A stretch of 38,205 nt of DNA from Hoeflea sp. (GTDB taxonomy: Bacteria; Pseudomonadota; Alphaproteobacteria; Rhizobiales; Rhizobiaceae). Below the pieces are notes generated by a model. The model was not told where the DNA came from. It saw only the letters and a program-made list of their open reading frames with translations, and searched no databases. The position numbers and the translations under genes are program-made. The stretch is taken from NCBI RefSeq assembly GCF_030682515.1, contig NZ_JAUXOD010000119.1, positions 1-38,205 of the forward strand, read 5' to 3'. This document shows, piece after piece, positions 7,811 to 18,833 of the stretch. Position 1 is the stretch's first letter; every line of letters begins with the position of its first letter.

Positions 7811-8847
7811 CGGCTCATCCCGTCGGGCACCGCCACGGGGCCGATGTTGCGCGCCTTGTTGAATTCCCGCATCCGCCCCAGCACGTCGACCCCAATCTGC
7901 GCCCACATGTCCAGAAGATCGACGAGAACCCAGTTTTCGCGGATCAACCCGCCTTCCATCCGCCAGAAATCCAGGCTTCGCAAGGTGATGGGCTGGCCGG
8001 CGGGCGCGATGCCCAGCCAGCCATCGCGGGTGATGGTCAGGCGCATGTTGGGCCAGCCGGTTTCGCAGACATATTCCCCTTCGGCAATCCAGTGGCTCAT
8101 CAGCCCCCCGGTATCCAGGCCCCGGTCCGGCATGGCGCCCAGGAAGGGGATCTGGTGCCAGTTCCGGAACCCCGAAATGCCGCGCATCGTGCCGATGCCT
8201 GCAGGCCCGTACCAGTTGAAACGCGGGTGCCAGAAGCGCGGCAAGTCCATCACATTTGGGTCCGGGTCGGCCGGGTGCCGGCACAACTCGGTCAGCATGG
8301 CCAGCACATGCGCCATCGTGGCGCTGCCGTCGCCCGAGGCCACGAGCCCGTCCCCGGTCATCGGCGCAGGGGTGGCGATGAAGGCCCCGAGCTGCGGGCC
8401 CATCGGCCAGACGCCCGCCTGCATCATCAGTTCGGGTATATCCCAGATCGCCTGCATCTCGACGATCCTGCCCCCCTCAAGGCGGAAGTACTCGTGATAC
8501 CGCATGTGGGCCAGATGCCCGGTCGGGCGGATGTCGAGAAAGGGGGCAAGGAAGGTGCCGATATAATTGCCCATGCAACCGACCCAGTCCTGCCCCTCCG
8601 GCGTTGTGCCCGCCAGCACGATCATGTCACGGCGTTCGAGATCGGGCATCGCCGCCAACAAGGGCGAAAGGGCGCGGTCATGGAGCGCGCCGGGACCGGT
8701 CATCTCGCCCAGGGGATGGCAAAGCCGGATCAGCGCGTCCGGCGCAAAAGCTTCGCTCAGCGCAGGTTTCAGATTTTCCTGGCTTGCTGTCTCCAGCGCC
8801 TTGCGAAGCGGCGCGATGGAGGCCTTGAGATGGGATGCAGATGTCAC
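7807..8847 (-). CDS. Tandem NTF2/SnoaL-like protein, paralogue B
   Basis: I chose the GTG at 8847, giving 346 residues, because AAGGA lies 7 bases upstream; the frame is open further up to an ATG at 8877, which would overlap the HisD-like gene. The protein has two NTF2-like halves and is clearly homologous to the divergent protein at 14678-15820. Shared stretches include HP(R/K)xxWYGPxGIGTxRGxxGF and LIRENWVxxDxLxxxxQIGxDxLxRM. The RENW and QAGVWP motifs recur in corresponding places. It overlaps the SDR gene by 4 bases. Its role is unknown; the fold suggests a cyclase, isomerase, dehydratase or hydratase acting on a small polar metabolite. Confidence 0.82.
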   Translation of the reverse strand: MTSASHLKASIAPLRKALETASQENLKPALSEAFAPDALIRLCHPLGEMTGPGALHDRALSPLLAAMPDLERRDMIVLAGTTPEGQDWVGCMGNYIGTFLAPFLDIRPTGHLAHMRYHEYFRLEGGRIVEMQAIWDIPELMMQAGVWPMGPQLGAFIATPAPMTGDGLVASGDGSATMAHVLAMLTELCRHPADPDPNVMDLPRFWHPRFNWYGPAGIGTMRGISGFRNWHQIPFLGAMPDRGLDTGGLMSHWIAEGEYVCETGWPNMRLTITRDGWLGIAPAGQPITLRSLDFWRMEGGLIRENWVLVDLLDMWAQIGVDVLGRMREFNKARNIGPVAVPDGMSR

Positions 8848-8857
8848 GGTGATGTCC

Positions 8858-10168
8858 TTACTCGGCGGCTTCGCCATAGGGAACGTTCCGTCCCCCATAG
8901 CGTCGGACGCGGATGTTGCATTGTTCGGCATGGCCGATGAAGCCTTCCAGCATGCATAGCCGCGAGCCGTATTCGCCGATCAGCGCTGCTGCCGCATCCG
9001 TCGTTACACGCTGATAGGAATGGGTCTTGAGGAACTTGCCGACCCAAAGCCCGCCGGTGTAGCGCCCGGCCTTCTTCGTGGGCAGGGTGTGATTGGTGCC
9101 AATCACCTTGTCGCCATTGGCCACGTTGGTGCGAGGGCCAAGGAACAGCGCGCCGTAGCTGTGCATGTTATGAAGATACCAGTCGTCGCGGTCGGTCATC
9201 ACCTGCACATGCTCATAGGCCATGTCATTGGCAATGGCGAGCATCTCGTCATGCGTGTCGCAGAGGATCACCTCGCCATAGTCGCGCCAGCTGACTGAGG
9301 CCGTGTCGCGGGTGGGCAGGATGGCGAGCAGCCGGTCGATCTCGGCCATCGTGCCCTCGGCCAGCCTGCGGGACTTGGTGATCAGGCAGGCTGGAGAGTT
9401 GTAGCCGTGTTCCGCCTGACCCAGAAGGTCGGTCGCGCAGAGTTCGGCGTCGACGGTGTCGTCGGCGATCACCATGGTTTCCGTCGGGCCGGCGAAAAGG
9501 TCGATGCCGACGCGCCCGTAAAGCTGGCGCTTGGCTTCGGCGACAAAGGCGTTGCCGGGGCCGACCAGCATGTCCACCGGCTTGATCGTCTCGGTCCCGA
9601 GCGCCATGGCGCCGACGGCCTGAATGCCGCCCATGACATAGATCTCATGCGCCCCGCCCAACTGCATGGCGGCGACGATGGCCGGGTGCGGTGCGCCATT
9701 GACCGGGGGGGCCGAGGCGACGATGCGGGGCACGCCCGCGACCTGAGCGGTCAGCACAGACATGTGCGCGCTGGCGACCATGGGGAACTTGCCGCCCGGC
9801 ACGTAGCAGCCGACCGACTGCACGGGGATGTTCCTGTGACCCAGGATTACCCCCGGCACGGTCTCCACCTCGATATCCGTCATGCTCGCCCGCTGCGCCT
9901 CGGCAAAGCGGCGGATCTGGGTCTGGGCGAAACGGATATCCTCCATGTCACGCGCCCCGACCTTCTGCATCGCGGCCTCGATCTCCGACGGCGTCAGCCG
10001 GAACGACGGCGCGGCATAGCCGTCGAACTTTTGCGAAAGATCGCGGACGGCGGCGTCGCCGCGCGTCTCTATATCCGTCAGGATGGCTTCGACGGTCGCG
10101 CGGACCTTCGCGTCATCTTCAGCGCGGGCCTCGGCCGGCTTGCCGGATTTTAGGTGCTGGATGGCCAT
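8858..10168 (-). CDS. Histidinol-dehydrogenase-like alcohol dehydrogenase (HpsN type)
   Basis: This 436-residue zinc- and NAD-dependent enzyme belongs to the HisD superfamily. Zinc ligands correspond to Gln251 and His254 (GQAEHG), Asp353 ([10 protein letters not shown]) and His413, and the catalytic Glu319-His320 pair (YEHVQV) is present. It sits in an ABC-transporter/sugar-type catabolic operon with no other his genes, so histidine biosynthesis is unlikely. The best known relative of this shape is HpsN, sulfopropanediol 3-dehydrogenase, which oxidises a terminal alcohol to the acid in two steps. Whether the substrate here is a sulfonate or another polyol is open, since no sulfonate lyase is present. 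The start ATG has GAGGA 7 bases upstream. Confidence 0.88.
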   Translation of the reverse strand: MAIQHLKSGKPAEARAEDDAKVRATVEAILTDIETRGDAAVRDLSQKFDGYAAPSFRLTPSEIEAAMQKVGARDMEDIRFAQTQIRRFAEAQRASMTDIEVETVPGVILGHRNIPVQSVGCYVPGGKFPMVASAHMSVLTAQVAGVPRIVASAPPVNGAPHPAIVAAMQLGGAHEIYVMGGIQAVGAMALGTETIKPVDMLVGPGNAFVAEAKRQLYGRVGIDLFAGPTETMVIADDTVDAELCATDLLGQAEHGYNSPACLITKSRRLAEGTMAEIDRLLAILPTRDTASVSWRDYGEVILCDTHDEMLAIANDMAYEHVQVMTDRDDWYLHNMHSYGALFLGPRTNVANGDKVIGTNHTLPTKKAGRYTGGLWVGKFLKTHSYQRVTTDAAAALIGEYGSRLCMLEGFIGHAEQCNIRVRRYGGRNVPYGEAAE

Positions 10169-10178
10169 TTCGGTTTCC

Positions 10179-11228
10179 TCAGGTCGTGGTCAGCCGAGCG
10201 CCGGTGGTGGCGTCGAACAGATGGCAGATGCGGGCGGGGACATGGATGGCAATGGGCTGGCCGATCTGGCCGGCATAGTCCTTGGCGGCCTTGACGGCGA
10301 CAAGCGCGCTGCCGGCCTGAACGGTTGCCATGGAGGCGTCGCCCAGAAGTTCCATCGAATAGATCGACGCAGCTATCTCGCCGGTCGCGGCAAGGGCGGC
10401 GTCCTCGGCGCGAAAGCCCAGGGTCAGCGGGCCGTCGGGGCCGGACAGGCCGGGGATGCGAGTGTTCTCGGCCTCGAACACGCCGGCGGTCAGCACGCCC
10501 TGGATCAGGTTCATCGCCGGATTGCCGATAAAGCCGGCGACAAAGATATTGGCCGGGCGGTCATAGATCTCCAGGGGCGTGCCGATCTGCTGCACCTCGC
10601 CCCGGCTCATCACCACCACGCGGTCGGCGAGCGTCATTGCCTCGATTTGGTCATGCGTCACATAGATCGTCGTCGTCTTCAGCTCGTGATGCAGGTTCTT
10701 GATCTGCGCCCGGGTCGAGACGCGCAACTTGGCGTCAAGGTTCGACAGGGGTTCGTCCATCAGGAAGACCTTGGGCTTCCGGACAATCGCCCGGGCTAGT
10801 GCCACCCGCTGGCGCTGGCCGCCCGACAGGGCTGCGGGTTTGCGGTCGAGGAATTCCGTGAGTTCCACTGTCGCCGCCGCACGCATCACCCGGTCGTGGT
10901 GTTCGGCCTCGGGGATGCCGCGCACCTTGAGGGGGAAGCGGATGTTCTCATAGACCGTCATGGTGGGGTATAGACCGTAGGACTGGAACACCATGGCGAT
11001 GTCGCGGTCCTTGGGTTCCAGATCGTTCACGCGCTTTCCGCCGATCAGGATATCGCCTTCGGTTGCGTCCTCCAGACCCGCGATCATCCGCATCGTCGTG
11101 GTCTTGCCGCAGCCCGATGGGCCGAGAAGCACCAGGAACTCGCCATCCCCGATATGCAGATCCATCGGTTTCAGGCCGACGAAGGTGCCCCACCGCTTGG
11201 TCAGGCGTTGCAGCTGGATATCGGACAT
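10179..11228 (-). CDS. ABC transporter ATP-binding protein (MalK/UgpC type)
   Basis: This 349-residue ATPase energises the carbohydrate-type (CUT1) transporter. It has Walker [10 protein letters not shown] (36-44), signature LSGGQ (134-138), Walker B with Asp158-Glu159, and H-loop His192. A C-terminal regulatory OB/TOBE region of about 110 residues follows, as in MalK and UgpC. It starts 3 bases after the stop of the MalG-type permease and is followed after 10 bases by the HisD-like gene, linking import with metabolism in one transcript. It acts at the inner face of the cytoplasmic membrane. Confidence 0.96.
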   Translation of the reverse strand: MSDIQLQRLTKRWGTFVGLKPMDLHIGDGEFLVLLGPSGCGKTTTMRMIAGLEDATEGDILIGGKRVNDLEPKDRDIAMVFQSYGLYPTMTVYENIRFPLKVRGIPEAEHHDRVMRAAATVELTEFLDRKPAALSGGQRQRVALARAIVRKPKVFLMDEPLSNLDAKLRVSTRAQIKNLHHELKTTTIYVTHDQIEAMTLADRVVVMSRGEVQQIGTPLEIYDRPANIFVAGFIGNPAMNLIQGVLTAGVFEAENTRIPGLSGPDGPLTLGFRAEDAALAATGEIAASIYSMELLGDASMATVQAGSALVAVKAAKDYAGQIGQPIAIHVPARICHLFDATTGARLTTT

Positions 11229-11231
11229 GAT

Positions 11232-12119
11232 CTATCCTTTCACGGCGCCGGCGGTCAGCCCGCTGACGATCTGGCGCTGGAAGAACATCACCAGCACGAA
11301 GAGGGGGGCGGTGGCTGAAACCACGGCCGATACGGCAAACATCACATTGCCCTTGGTCTGCGTGGTGCCAAGGAAGGAGGCGATCTTGGGGATCATCGTC
11401 TGGTTTTCCTGATTGAGCAGCATCGCCGTCACCGCAAAGTCGTTGTAGGCGAGCAGGAAGCTGAACAGCCCGGTGGTGATCACGCCCGGCCACATCACCG
11501 GGATGATGACCAGCCGAAAGGCCTGGAACCGGGAGCAGCCATCGACCATGGCGCTTTCATCGAGATCCTTGGGGATGTTCTGGAAGAACGAGGTCAGCAT
11601 CCACAGCGTGAAGGGCTGGTTGATCGCGACCAGCACGATGATCGCGGTCGGCAGATGGCCCCACAGGTTCCACTGGTAGAACGGCAGGAGGTAGCCCGAC
11701 ACCAGCGTCACATGCGGCATGGCGCGGAACACCAGCGCCACGATCAGGATCCAGAACACATAGCGGTAGCCCGACCGCGCCAGCGCATAGCCGCCCAGCG
11801 TGCCGAAGGTCAGCGAGATGGTGACGACCGAGACGACAACGATCAGCGTGTTCAGCGCCGCGCGCCAGAACTCGTTCAAGACCCAAGCGCCTTCATAGCC
11901 TTGGCCGGTGAAAGACCCACCGGTCTCGACCTGCGTCAAGGGTCCGGTCAGGGCATTGCTCCAGTCGGCCTTGGAAAAGAAGTCCCCTTCGACCTTGAAG
12001 CTGCCCCAAAGCGTCCAGAGGAACGGAAAGGCGGCAATCACGAGCCACAGGATCAGGAGCCCGACCAGCAGGGCCTGCAGCGGAAAGGGGCGGCGGTCGG
12101 CGATCCTGGCAGCCATCAT
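11232..12119 (-). CDS. ABC transporter permease (MalG type)
   Basis: This 295-residue inner-membrane protein has six predicted hydrophobic segments, starting with LLVGLLILWLVIAAFPFLW. It has the cytoplasmic EAA loop DESAMVDGCSRFQAFRLVIIP that docks on the ATPase. An inserted periplasmic loop of about 50 residues after the first membrane segment is longer than in MalG. I chose the ATG at 12119, which forms ATGA with the MalF-type stop; a second ATG follows directly. It forms the translocation pore with the neighbouring permease. Confidence 0.93.
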   Translation of the reverse strand: MMAARIADRRPFPLQALLVGLLILWLVIAAFPFLWTLWGSFKVEGDFFSKADWSNALTGPLTQVETGGSFTGQGYEGAWVLNEFWRAALNTLIVVVSVVTISLTFGTLGGYALARSGYRYVFWILIVALVFRAMPHVTLVSGYLLPFYQWNLWGHLPTAIIVLVAINQPFTLWMLTSFFQNIPKDLDESAMVDGCSRFQAFRLVIIPVMWPGVITTGLFSFLLAYNDFAVTAMLLNQENQTMIPKIASFLGTTQTKGNVMFAVSAVVSATAPLFVLVMFFQRQIVSGLTAGAVKG

Positions 12120-13141
12120 GCCGTCCTTCCAAAGGATTTCCAAGTGCGGATGATCACCGGCGACAACAGGACGACAATGCCCAGGATGGTCAGGACCGAG
12201 GTCGCGGCCGCCGACGATAGAAGCTGGTTCGTCGAACTGAGATCGGAATAGATGAAGTAGCTAAGGCTCTTCGCATGGGCCCCGGCATTGAAGCTGACGA
12301 TCGGCTCGAACACCCGGAAATTGTCCATGATCTTGATCAGCAGCAGGAATGTGGTCAGCGGCAAGAGATGCGGGATGATCACGAAACGCAGCCTTTGCCA
12401 GCGGGTCGCCCCGTCAATCATTGCCGATTCCAGCGTGTCCTGAGGGACTGTCTGCAACCCGGCGTAATAGACCACGAAGGCGAAGGGCGCCGAAGCCCAG
12501 ACGCCATAGACGATCAGCATGATCCACATCAGTGGCGTCGAGGCCTTGATCGACAGGTCCGGGTCGCCCGACATCGACTGGAGCACCGCGCCCAGGATGC
12601 CGCGCGCATCCACCATCCAGAACAGGATTAGCGCACCAACCAGCGGCGTCACGATCATCGGAAGCAGCGAGAAGAAAATCGCCGGCCCGCGCAGCAGCCG
12701 AGGGATAGCATTAACCGACAGCGCGATGGCAAAGCCCAGCAGGATCGACAAGGGCGTGACGAAAGCGGTGTAGGTCAGCGTGAAGGCAAGCGCCCCGTAG
12801 AAGGGTAGGTTCATCACCCGGCTCAGGAACGCCCCTACTCCAGGGGACGCGGACCAGATCTCGGCGATCTCGTCTGTCGCCAGATGGCTGCGGTCGGTGA
12901 AGATGCCCGCCCCGACGAACCGGCCCATGGGGGCTCCCTCGCTGAGTGCCCGGGTCGCCTCGACATCGATGATGGTTGATTTGGTGCAGCCGAAAACGTT
13001 GCAGCTCTCGACCTCGCGGATCACCTGCTCATGCGGCGCATAGACCGACTGGATCAGCACAGACACAATCGGCAGGGCGATGAAGAGCAGCATCGCTGTT
13101 GCCGAAGGCAGGATGAACCACAGGAATGTCTTGTGCTTCAT
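12116..13141 (-). CDS. ABC transporter permease (MalF type)
   Basis: This 341-residue inner-membrane protein starts with the segment FLWFILPSATAMLLFIALPIV. A periplasmic region of about 80 residues follows, with two cysteines (SCNVFGC) that could form a disulfide, then five more membrane segments. The EAA loop is LESAMIDGATRWQRLRFVIIP. The ATG at 13141 has GAGGGG about 6 bases upstream; the open frame extends 17 codons further without support. It is preceded by a 127-bp gap holding a strong hairpin and overlaps the next permease by 4 bases. Confidence 0.93.
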   Translation of the reverse strand: MKHKTFLWFILPSATAMLLFIALPIVSVLIQSVYAPHEQVIREVESCNVFGCTKSTIIDVEATRALSEGAPMGRFVGAGIFTDRSHLATDEIAEIWSASPGVGAFLSRVMNLPFYGALAFTLTYTAFVTPLSILLGFAIALSVNAIPRLLRGPAIFFSLLPMIVTPLVGALILFWMVDARGILGAVLQSMSGDPDLSIKASTPLMWIMLIVYGVWASAPFAFVVYYAGLQTVPQDTLESAMIDGATRWQRLRFVIIPHLLPLTTFLLLIKIMDNFRVFEPIVSFNAGAHAKSLSYFIYSDLSSTNQLLSSAAATSVLTILGIVVLLSPVIIRTWKSFGRTA

Positions 13142-13225
13142 GACGGCCCCTCTCGGACATGGGTTGTTTTTCGCCGCGCGGGGCGCGGGCAAGGCCGGCG
13201 TGACAGAGGGCCAATGGATGCAGGC

Positions 13226-13258
13226 GGGCCGATCGCATGCAAGGCTAGCGATCGGCCC
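13226..13258 (-). promoter_or_regulatory. Stem-loop between binding-protein and permease genes
   Basis: GGGCCGATCGC (13226-13236) and its exact reverse complement (13248-13258) make an 11-bp stem with an 11-base loop, 10 bases after the binding-protein stop. No T-run follows, so it is not a standard terminator. In this position a stable stem is known from other ABC operons to protect the upstream binding-protein message and lower permease expression; that function is inferred here. Confidence 0.8.
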
Positions 13259-13268
13259 AGCCCAGGAT

Positions 13269-14513
13269 TTATTGCAGGAATCCGCTTTCCTTGGCGGCGG
13301 TCACATAGGCGGCCTCGATATCGGCCAGCGCCTGCGCAGCATCTTCCTTGCCGGCCAGGAAATCGGCGATGTTGTCGCCCAGCGCGGTGTGCATGGCCCC
13401 CATGTAGGGCTCCATCGGATAGGGACGCGCACCGCCGGCGATGCTGGCGGAAATCCCCTGCGCTTCGGGCGACGGCGTATAGCCGTCCAGCAGCCAGACC
13501 GCCTGGCCCATGGTGTCTGCGGTCAGGATCGAAGGGGCGGTTCCTGCTTTCATGGCCAGGAATGTCGCCACCGCGTCTTCGTCCGAGATGTTGGTCGCGA
13601 CGGTCCAGCCGTCCCACCAAAGGGTCGTCGCCGGGAAGCTGTTGCCGCCCGCGGACGGCGCCGCGGCCGCGACCGTGTTCTCGGCGACGCCCGGCGCCGA
13701 ATCCTTGCCGTCCATCAACGCGCCTGCGCGCGAACCCCAGAGTGTCATGAGCGCGCAGTTGCCCGCCTCATACTCGGCAGTTGCGATATTGGAGTCGAAG
13801 GTCAGGTAGTCGGGGCTCATGTAGCCCGTCAGCGCCTTCATCAGTTCAAGCGCAGCCACGCCGTTTTCATTGTTGATTGCCGGCTCGGCAGTGCCTGGCT
13901 TGAAGAAGTCGCCGCCTAGGCCGAGATAGGTGTTGACGAACTCCTCGCCCAGGTTCCAGCCGGCCTTGTAGGTCGAGCAGAAGGGTGTCGCCATACCGCC
14001 CGCGCGGATCTTCTCTGCAGCGGCCAGAAGCTCGTCATAGGTTGCAGGTGCGGCAACGCCGGCTGCCTCCAGAAGGTCCTTGCGATAGAACAGATGCTGG
14101 GCATTGGCCATGAAGGCCACCGCCATCACCTTGCCGTCGATCGTGATGAGCTGGCTCTTGGGAATGTCGGCGCCATGGGCCGCGATCAGCTCGTCCAGCG
14201 GACGGATCAGCCCCGCGCTCATCAACGGCACGATCGAGGAGGAGGCTACGACGGCGGAGGTGTATTCGGCCGGATTGGCAGTCATGCCCGGCGCATTCAG
14301 CTTCTGATGGTCGGCGGTCAGATTGGACTTGACCTCGACCGCGCCGGTGGCACAGCCCGCCGCCGCATTGACGACGGTATGGATGGCGGGAAAATCGTTG
14401 CCGATGATCGAAACCTTGCCCGCGGAAATCCCGCAATCGGCATAGGCAGCGCCGGCAAACATGGTGGTGCCCAGAAGGGCGGACAGGGCAAGGCCCCGGA
14501 TAGACTTTGTCAT
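13269..14513 (-). CDS. Extracellular solute-binding protein, sugar type (family 1)
   Basis: This 414-residue periplasmic binding protein captures the substrate for the MalF/MalG-type permeases. Its signal peptide (about residues 1-25, ending AGAAYA) is followed by a mature start near DCGISAGKV. The body shows typical family-1 features: ADHQKLNAPGMTANPAEYTSAV, FYRKDLLEAAGV, and MTLWGSRAG. The ATG at 14513 has GGGAG upstream; 36 codons of open frame before it overlap the promoter and operator region and are not coding. As first gene of the operon it lies directly behind two LacI-type operators. The substrate is probably a polar, sugar-like compound, not identifiable from sequence. Confidence 0.93.
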   Translation of the reverse strand: MTKSIRGLALSALLGTTMFAGAAYADCGISAGKVSIIGNDFPAIHTVVNAAAGCATGAVEVKSNLTADHQKLNAPGMTANPAEYTSAVVASSSIVPLMSAGLIRPLDELIAAHGADIPKSQLITIDGKVMAVAFMANAQHLFYRKDLLEAAGVAAPATYDELLAAAEKIRAGGMATPFCSTYKAGWNLGEEFVNTYLGLGGDFFKPGTAEPAINNENGVAALELMKALTGYMSPDYLTFDSNIATAEYEAGNCALMTLWGSRAGALMDGKDSAPGVAENTVAAAAPSAGGNSFPATTLWWDGWTVATNISDEDAVATFLAMKAGTAPSILTADTMGQAVWLLDGYTPSPEAQGISASIAGGARPYPMEPYMGAMHTALGDNIADFLAGKEDAAQALADIEAAYVTAAKESGFLQ

Positions 14514-14591
14514 TGCGTTCTCCCTGACAAGCCCCGCGAACCTTGCGGGAATAACCGCTGTTGGCGCGGCAAGGATGAAGATAAGCGCAAG

Positions 14592-14607
14592 TTGCAAACG
14601 TATGCAA
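14592..14607. promoter_or_regulatory. LacI-type operator 1
   Basis: TTGCAAACGTATGCAA is a 16-bp near-palindrome (14 of 16 positions symmetric) centred on CG, the classic form of LacI/GalR-family operators. It lies between the divergent binding-protein and SnoaL-type genes, and its centre is 24 bp from operator 2. On the minus strand the half-site TTGCAT could be a -35 element with TATCTT/TTATCT as -10, so binding would block that promoter. Confidence 0.82.
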
Positions 14608-14615
14608 CAGATTTC

Positions 14616-14631
14616 TTGCATACGCTTGCAT
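14616..14631. promoter_or_regulatory. LacI-type operator 2
   Basis: TTGCATACGCTTGCAT is a less perfect palindrome, also centred on CG, sharing the TTGCA(T/A)AC half-site with operator 1. TTGCAT here, with CATAAG at 14639-14644 after 17 bp, is a plausible plus-strand promoter for the divergent SnoaL-type gene, so the site would overlap its -35 region. Confidence 0.75.
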
Positions 14632-14677
14632 TCATGTTCATAAGAGATCTGTCGGAATCAAGGCAAAGGAGATGGCA

Positions 14678-15820
14678 ATGCTGAGTGCAGGCTTCGACAG
14701 CGATCAAAGTCCGGATACGGGGCTGCGCCGGCAGGTGATGCAGCGGCTTTCCCAGCTGGCTGAGGCGGGATCCGATGGCCTGACCCGGGCGCTGGAGGCG
14801 CTTGCCGCGCCGGATTGCCAGTGGCGTGCGGCCCATCCGATGAACGAGATGACGGGAAACGAGGCGGCCGCCGCCCGGATATGGGGGCCGCTTCAGGCAG
14901 CCTTCGCAGATCTGGAACGGCGCGACACCATTGTTGTCGCCGGGCGCTATCAGGGTCGGACCTATGTGGCAGCGATCGGGCATTATTGCGCAACCATGCG
15001 GCATGACTGGCTGGGCATCCCGGCGACCGGCAAGACCATCTATCTGCGTTACGGTGAAGTCTGGCAGCTTGGCGAGAACGGCCGCGCCGTCCAGGCCAAT
15101 CTTTTGTGGGATGTCCTGGATGTCATGCGGCAGGCAGGCGTCTGGCCGCTGGCGCCCTCGCTGGGGGTCGAGGGGATGTGGCCCGGTCCGCTGACCGCCG
15201 ACGGTCTGCGCATGACGCCTTCCGACCCGGTCCAGAGCCGCGCCAGCCTCGAACAGACCTTGCGCATGCACAAATCGCTGGCCGAGTTCGATGACCACGC
15301 CATGCTTTCACGCGAGGCGCTGATCGGCATGCCGCAGCGTGACCACTGGCATCCCAAGATGATGTGGTATGGCCCGTCCGGGATCGGCACCACAAGGGGC
15401 CTTGACGGCTTTGTCGACGGACATCAGTTACCCTTCCGGGTCGCCTTCCATCGCCCGCAAGGAACCTTCGAAGAGGTCACCGCGGAACGCACCCGCCATG
15501 GCGCCGGCCATTATGTCCGCATCGGCGACGGCCCCTATTCGGTGACGGGGGGGTGGCCTTCGGTCTATGCCAGACACAATGGCGGCGGGTTCTGCGGGCT
15601 TCCCGCAAGCGGCAAACCGGTCTTTATGCGGGTGATGGATTTCTACCTGCACCATCAGGGGCTGATCCGTGAAAACTGGGTCCCCATCGACATGCTGCAC
15701 CTTCTGGGCCAGATCGGCATAGATCCCCTTGCCCGACTGCAAGAGGTCCTGCGACGATCAGCCAGGGCTCAGGATCGCGGGATTGTGCAGCACAACTCCG
15801 CCGTCTCGCCGAGCGCCTGA
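14678..15820 (+). CDS. Tandem NTF2/SnoaL-like protein, paralogue C (divergent)
   Basis: This 380-residue protein has two NTF2-like halves, homologous along its length to the product of 7807-8847 (WYGPSGIGTTRG, LIRENWVPIDMLHLLGQIG, DLERRDTIVVAG versus DLERRDMIVLAG). The start is decided by the ribosome site: AAGGAG ends 6 bases before the ATG at 14678, whereas the ATG at 14672 abuts it. It is transcribed away from the ABC operon and shares its operator region, so it is probably co-regulated by the LacI protein. No signal peptide. Function unknown; the conserved pairing of this family with the operon suggests an essential step handled by related enzymes or subunits. Confidence 0.85.
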   Translation: MLSAGFDSDQSPDTGLRRQVMQRLSQLAEAGSDGLTRALEALAAPDCQWRAAHPMNEMTGNEAAAARIWGPLQAAFADLERRDTIVVAGRYQGRTYVAAIGHYCATMRHDWLGIPATGKTIYLRYGEVWQLGENGRAVQANLLWDVLDVMRQAGVWPLAPSLGVEGMWPGPLTADGLRMTPSDPVQSRASLEQTLRMHKSLAEFDDHAMLSREALIGMPQRDHWHPKMMWYGPSGIGTTRGLDGFVDGHQLPFRVAFHRPQGTFEEVTAERTRHGAGHYVRIGDGPYSVTGGWPSVYARHNGGGFCGLPASGKPVFMRVMDFYLHHQGLIRENWVPIDMLHLLGQIGIDPLARLQEVLRRSARAQDRGIVQHNSAVSPSA

Positions 15821-16137
15821 GGCGGACCTCACCGTCATGAGGAAAGCCAGCGGACCGAACAGCCCGCCCGCCCGGGGGATTCAATCAGCCCAACTTGCTT
15901 TCGATACTTAAGAACGGGCCCGGCAAGCTTCCCCTCTATAGGGTTCCTGGTTCCACACTGTCGGCCGGATCATGTGACCGGAACAATCAGCCCGAACAGT
16001 AGCGATAGAAATACACCATGAGAAGCAACAGCTTGTTAGATGACAGGATGCTGGCGCAGATTGGATTAGTGTCGAGGCGCCCCAGCCAGTTTATAACTGT
16101 CTTTTAGAATCAGTTAGATAGAGAATATTAGAAAACG
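15821..16137. other. Intergenic region without recognised gene
   Basis: No supported gene. Base composition drops from the GC-rich coding norm to markedly AT-richer after about 15900. A 9-bp inverted repeat, ATCAGTTAG (16109-16117) and CTAACTGAT (16138-16146) with a 20-base spacer, lies at its right end. No clear T-tract terminator for the upstream SnoaL-type gene was seen. Confidence 0.5.
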
Positions 16138-16491
16138 CTAACTGATATAGTTTGGTGGGTGATACACGTGGGCTTCGTCAGAGAAGACATACGTACTCAA
16201 TGTGATTAGGGAAGACGCATCGAATCTTGCCAAGCATAAAGACCTTGATGGTTTGGTTGCGGGTGATTCCACTTCTGGTTCAGGATTGGTAATGACACCT
16301 GTTTTTCTCCCCTCATCAATCGCGAGAGCGAGGTCGCAGCGACAATCCCAATTGAAGGCTCCCGCGATTGCGTGGGAGCGGTTGAATTTCGTTTCAAGAC
16401 CCTCAATCGTCCAATGTATGGTCCGGCTGATTTTGAACGACTGGGGCCACTGGTGCGACAGCCACTCCACATGAAGTGAGGCAGATCCCAC
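16138..16491 (-). CDS. Hypothetical ORF, atypical composition
   Basis: This frame of 117 codons starts 6 bases after the LysR stop on the same strand and ends inside an inverted repeat. The predicted peptide (with HWTIEGLETKFNRSHAIAGAF and DLALAIDEGRKTGVI) matches no family I recognise. Its AT-richer base composition differs from the neighbours. The opposite strand also has an open frame of 90 codons (16202-16474), so coding is not certain. It may be a remnant of transferred DNA. Confidence 0.25.
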   Translation of the reverse strand: MGSASLHVEWLSHQWPQSFKISRTIHWTIEGLETKFNRSHAIAGAFNWDCRCDLALAIDEGRKTGVITNPEPEVESPATKPSRSLCLARFDASSLITLSTYVFSDEAHVYHPPNYIS

Positions 16492-16497
16492 CTTGGC

Positions 16498-18762
<2,265 letters not shown>

Positions 18763-18833
18763 CGGCCCACCAAACCAAACAGCCAAGCAGTCAGACAGGA
18801 AACGCCCGCGCGCGTTTGCAGAGGACGGATGCC

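Noticed and set aside
8858-10168. Histidine biosynthesis gene hisD
   Set aside because: No other his genes; it is embedded in a transport and catabolic operon and resembles HpsN in length and motifs.
16202-16474. 90-codon plus-strand frame
   Set aside because: Overlaps the equally weak minus-strand frame, with no ribosome site or recognisable domain.
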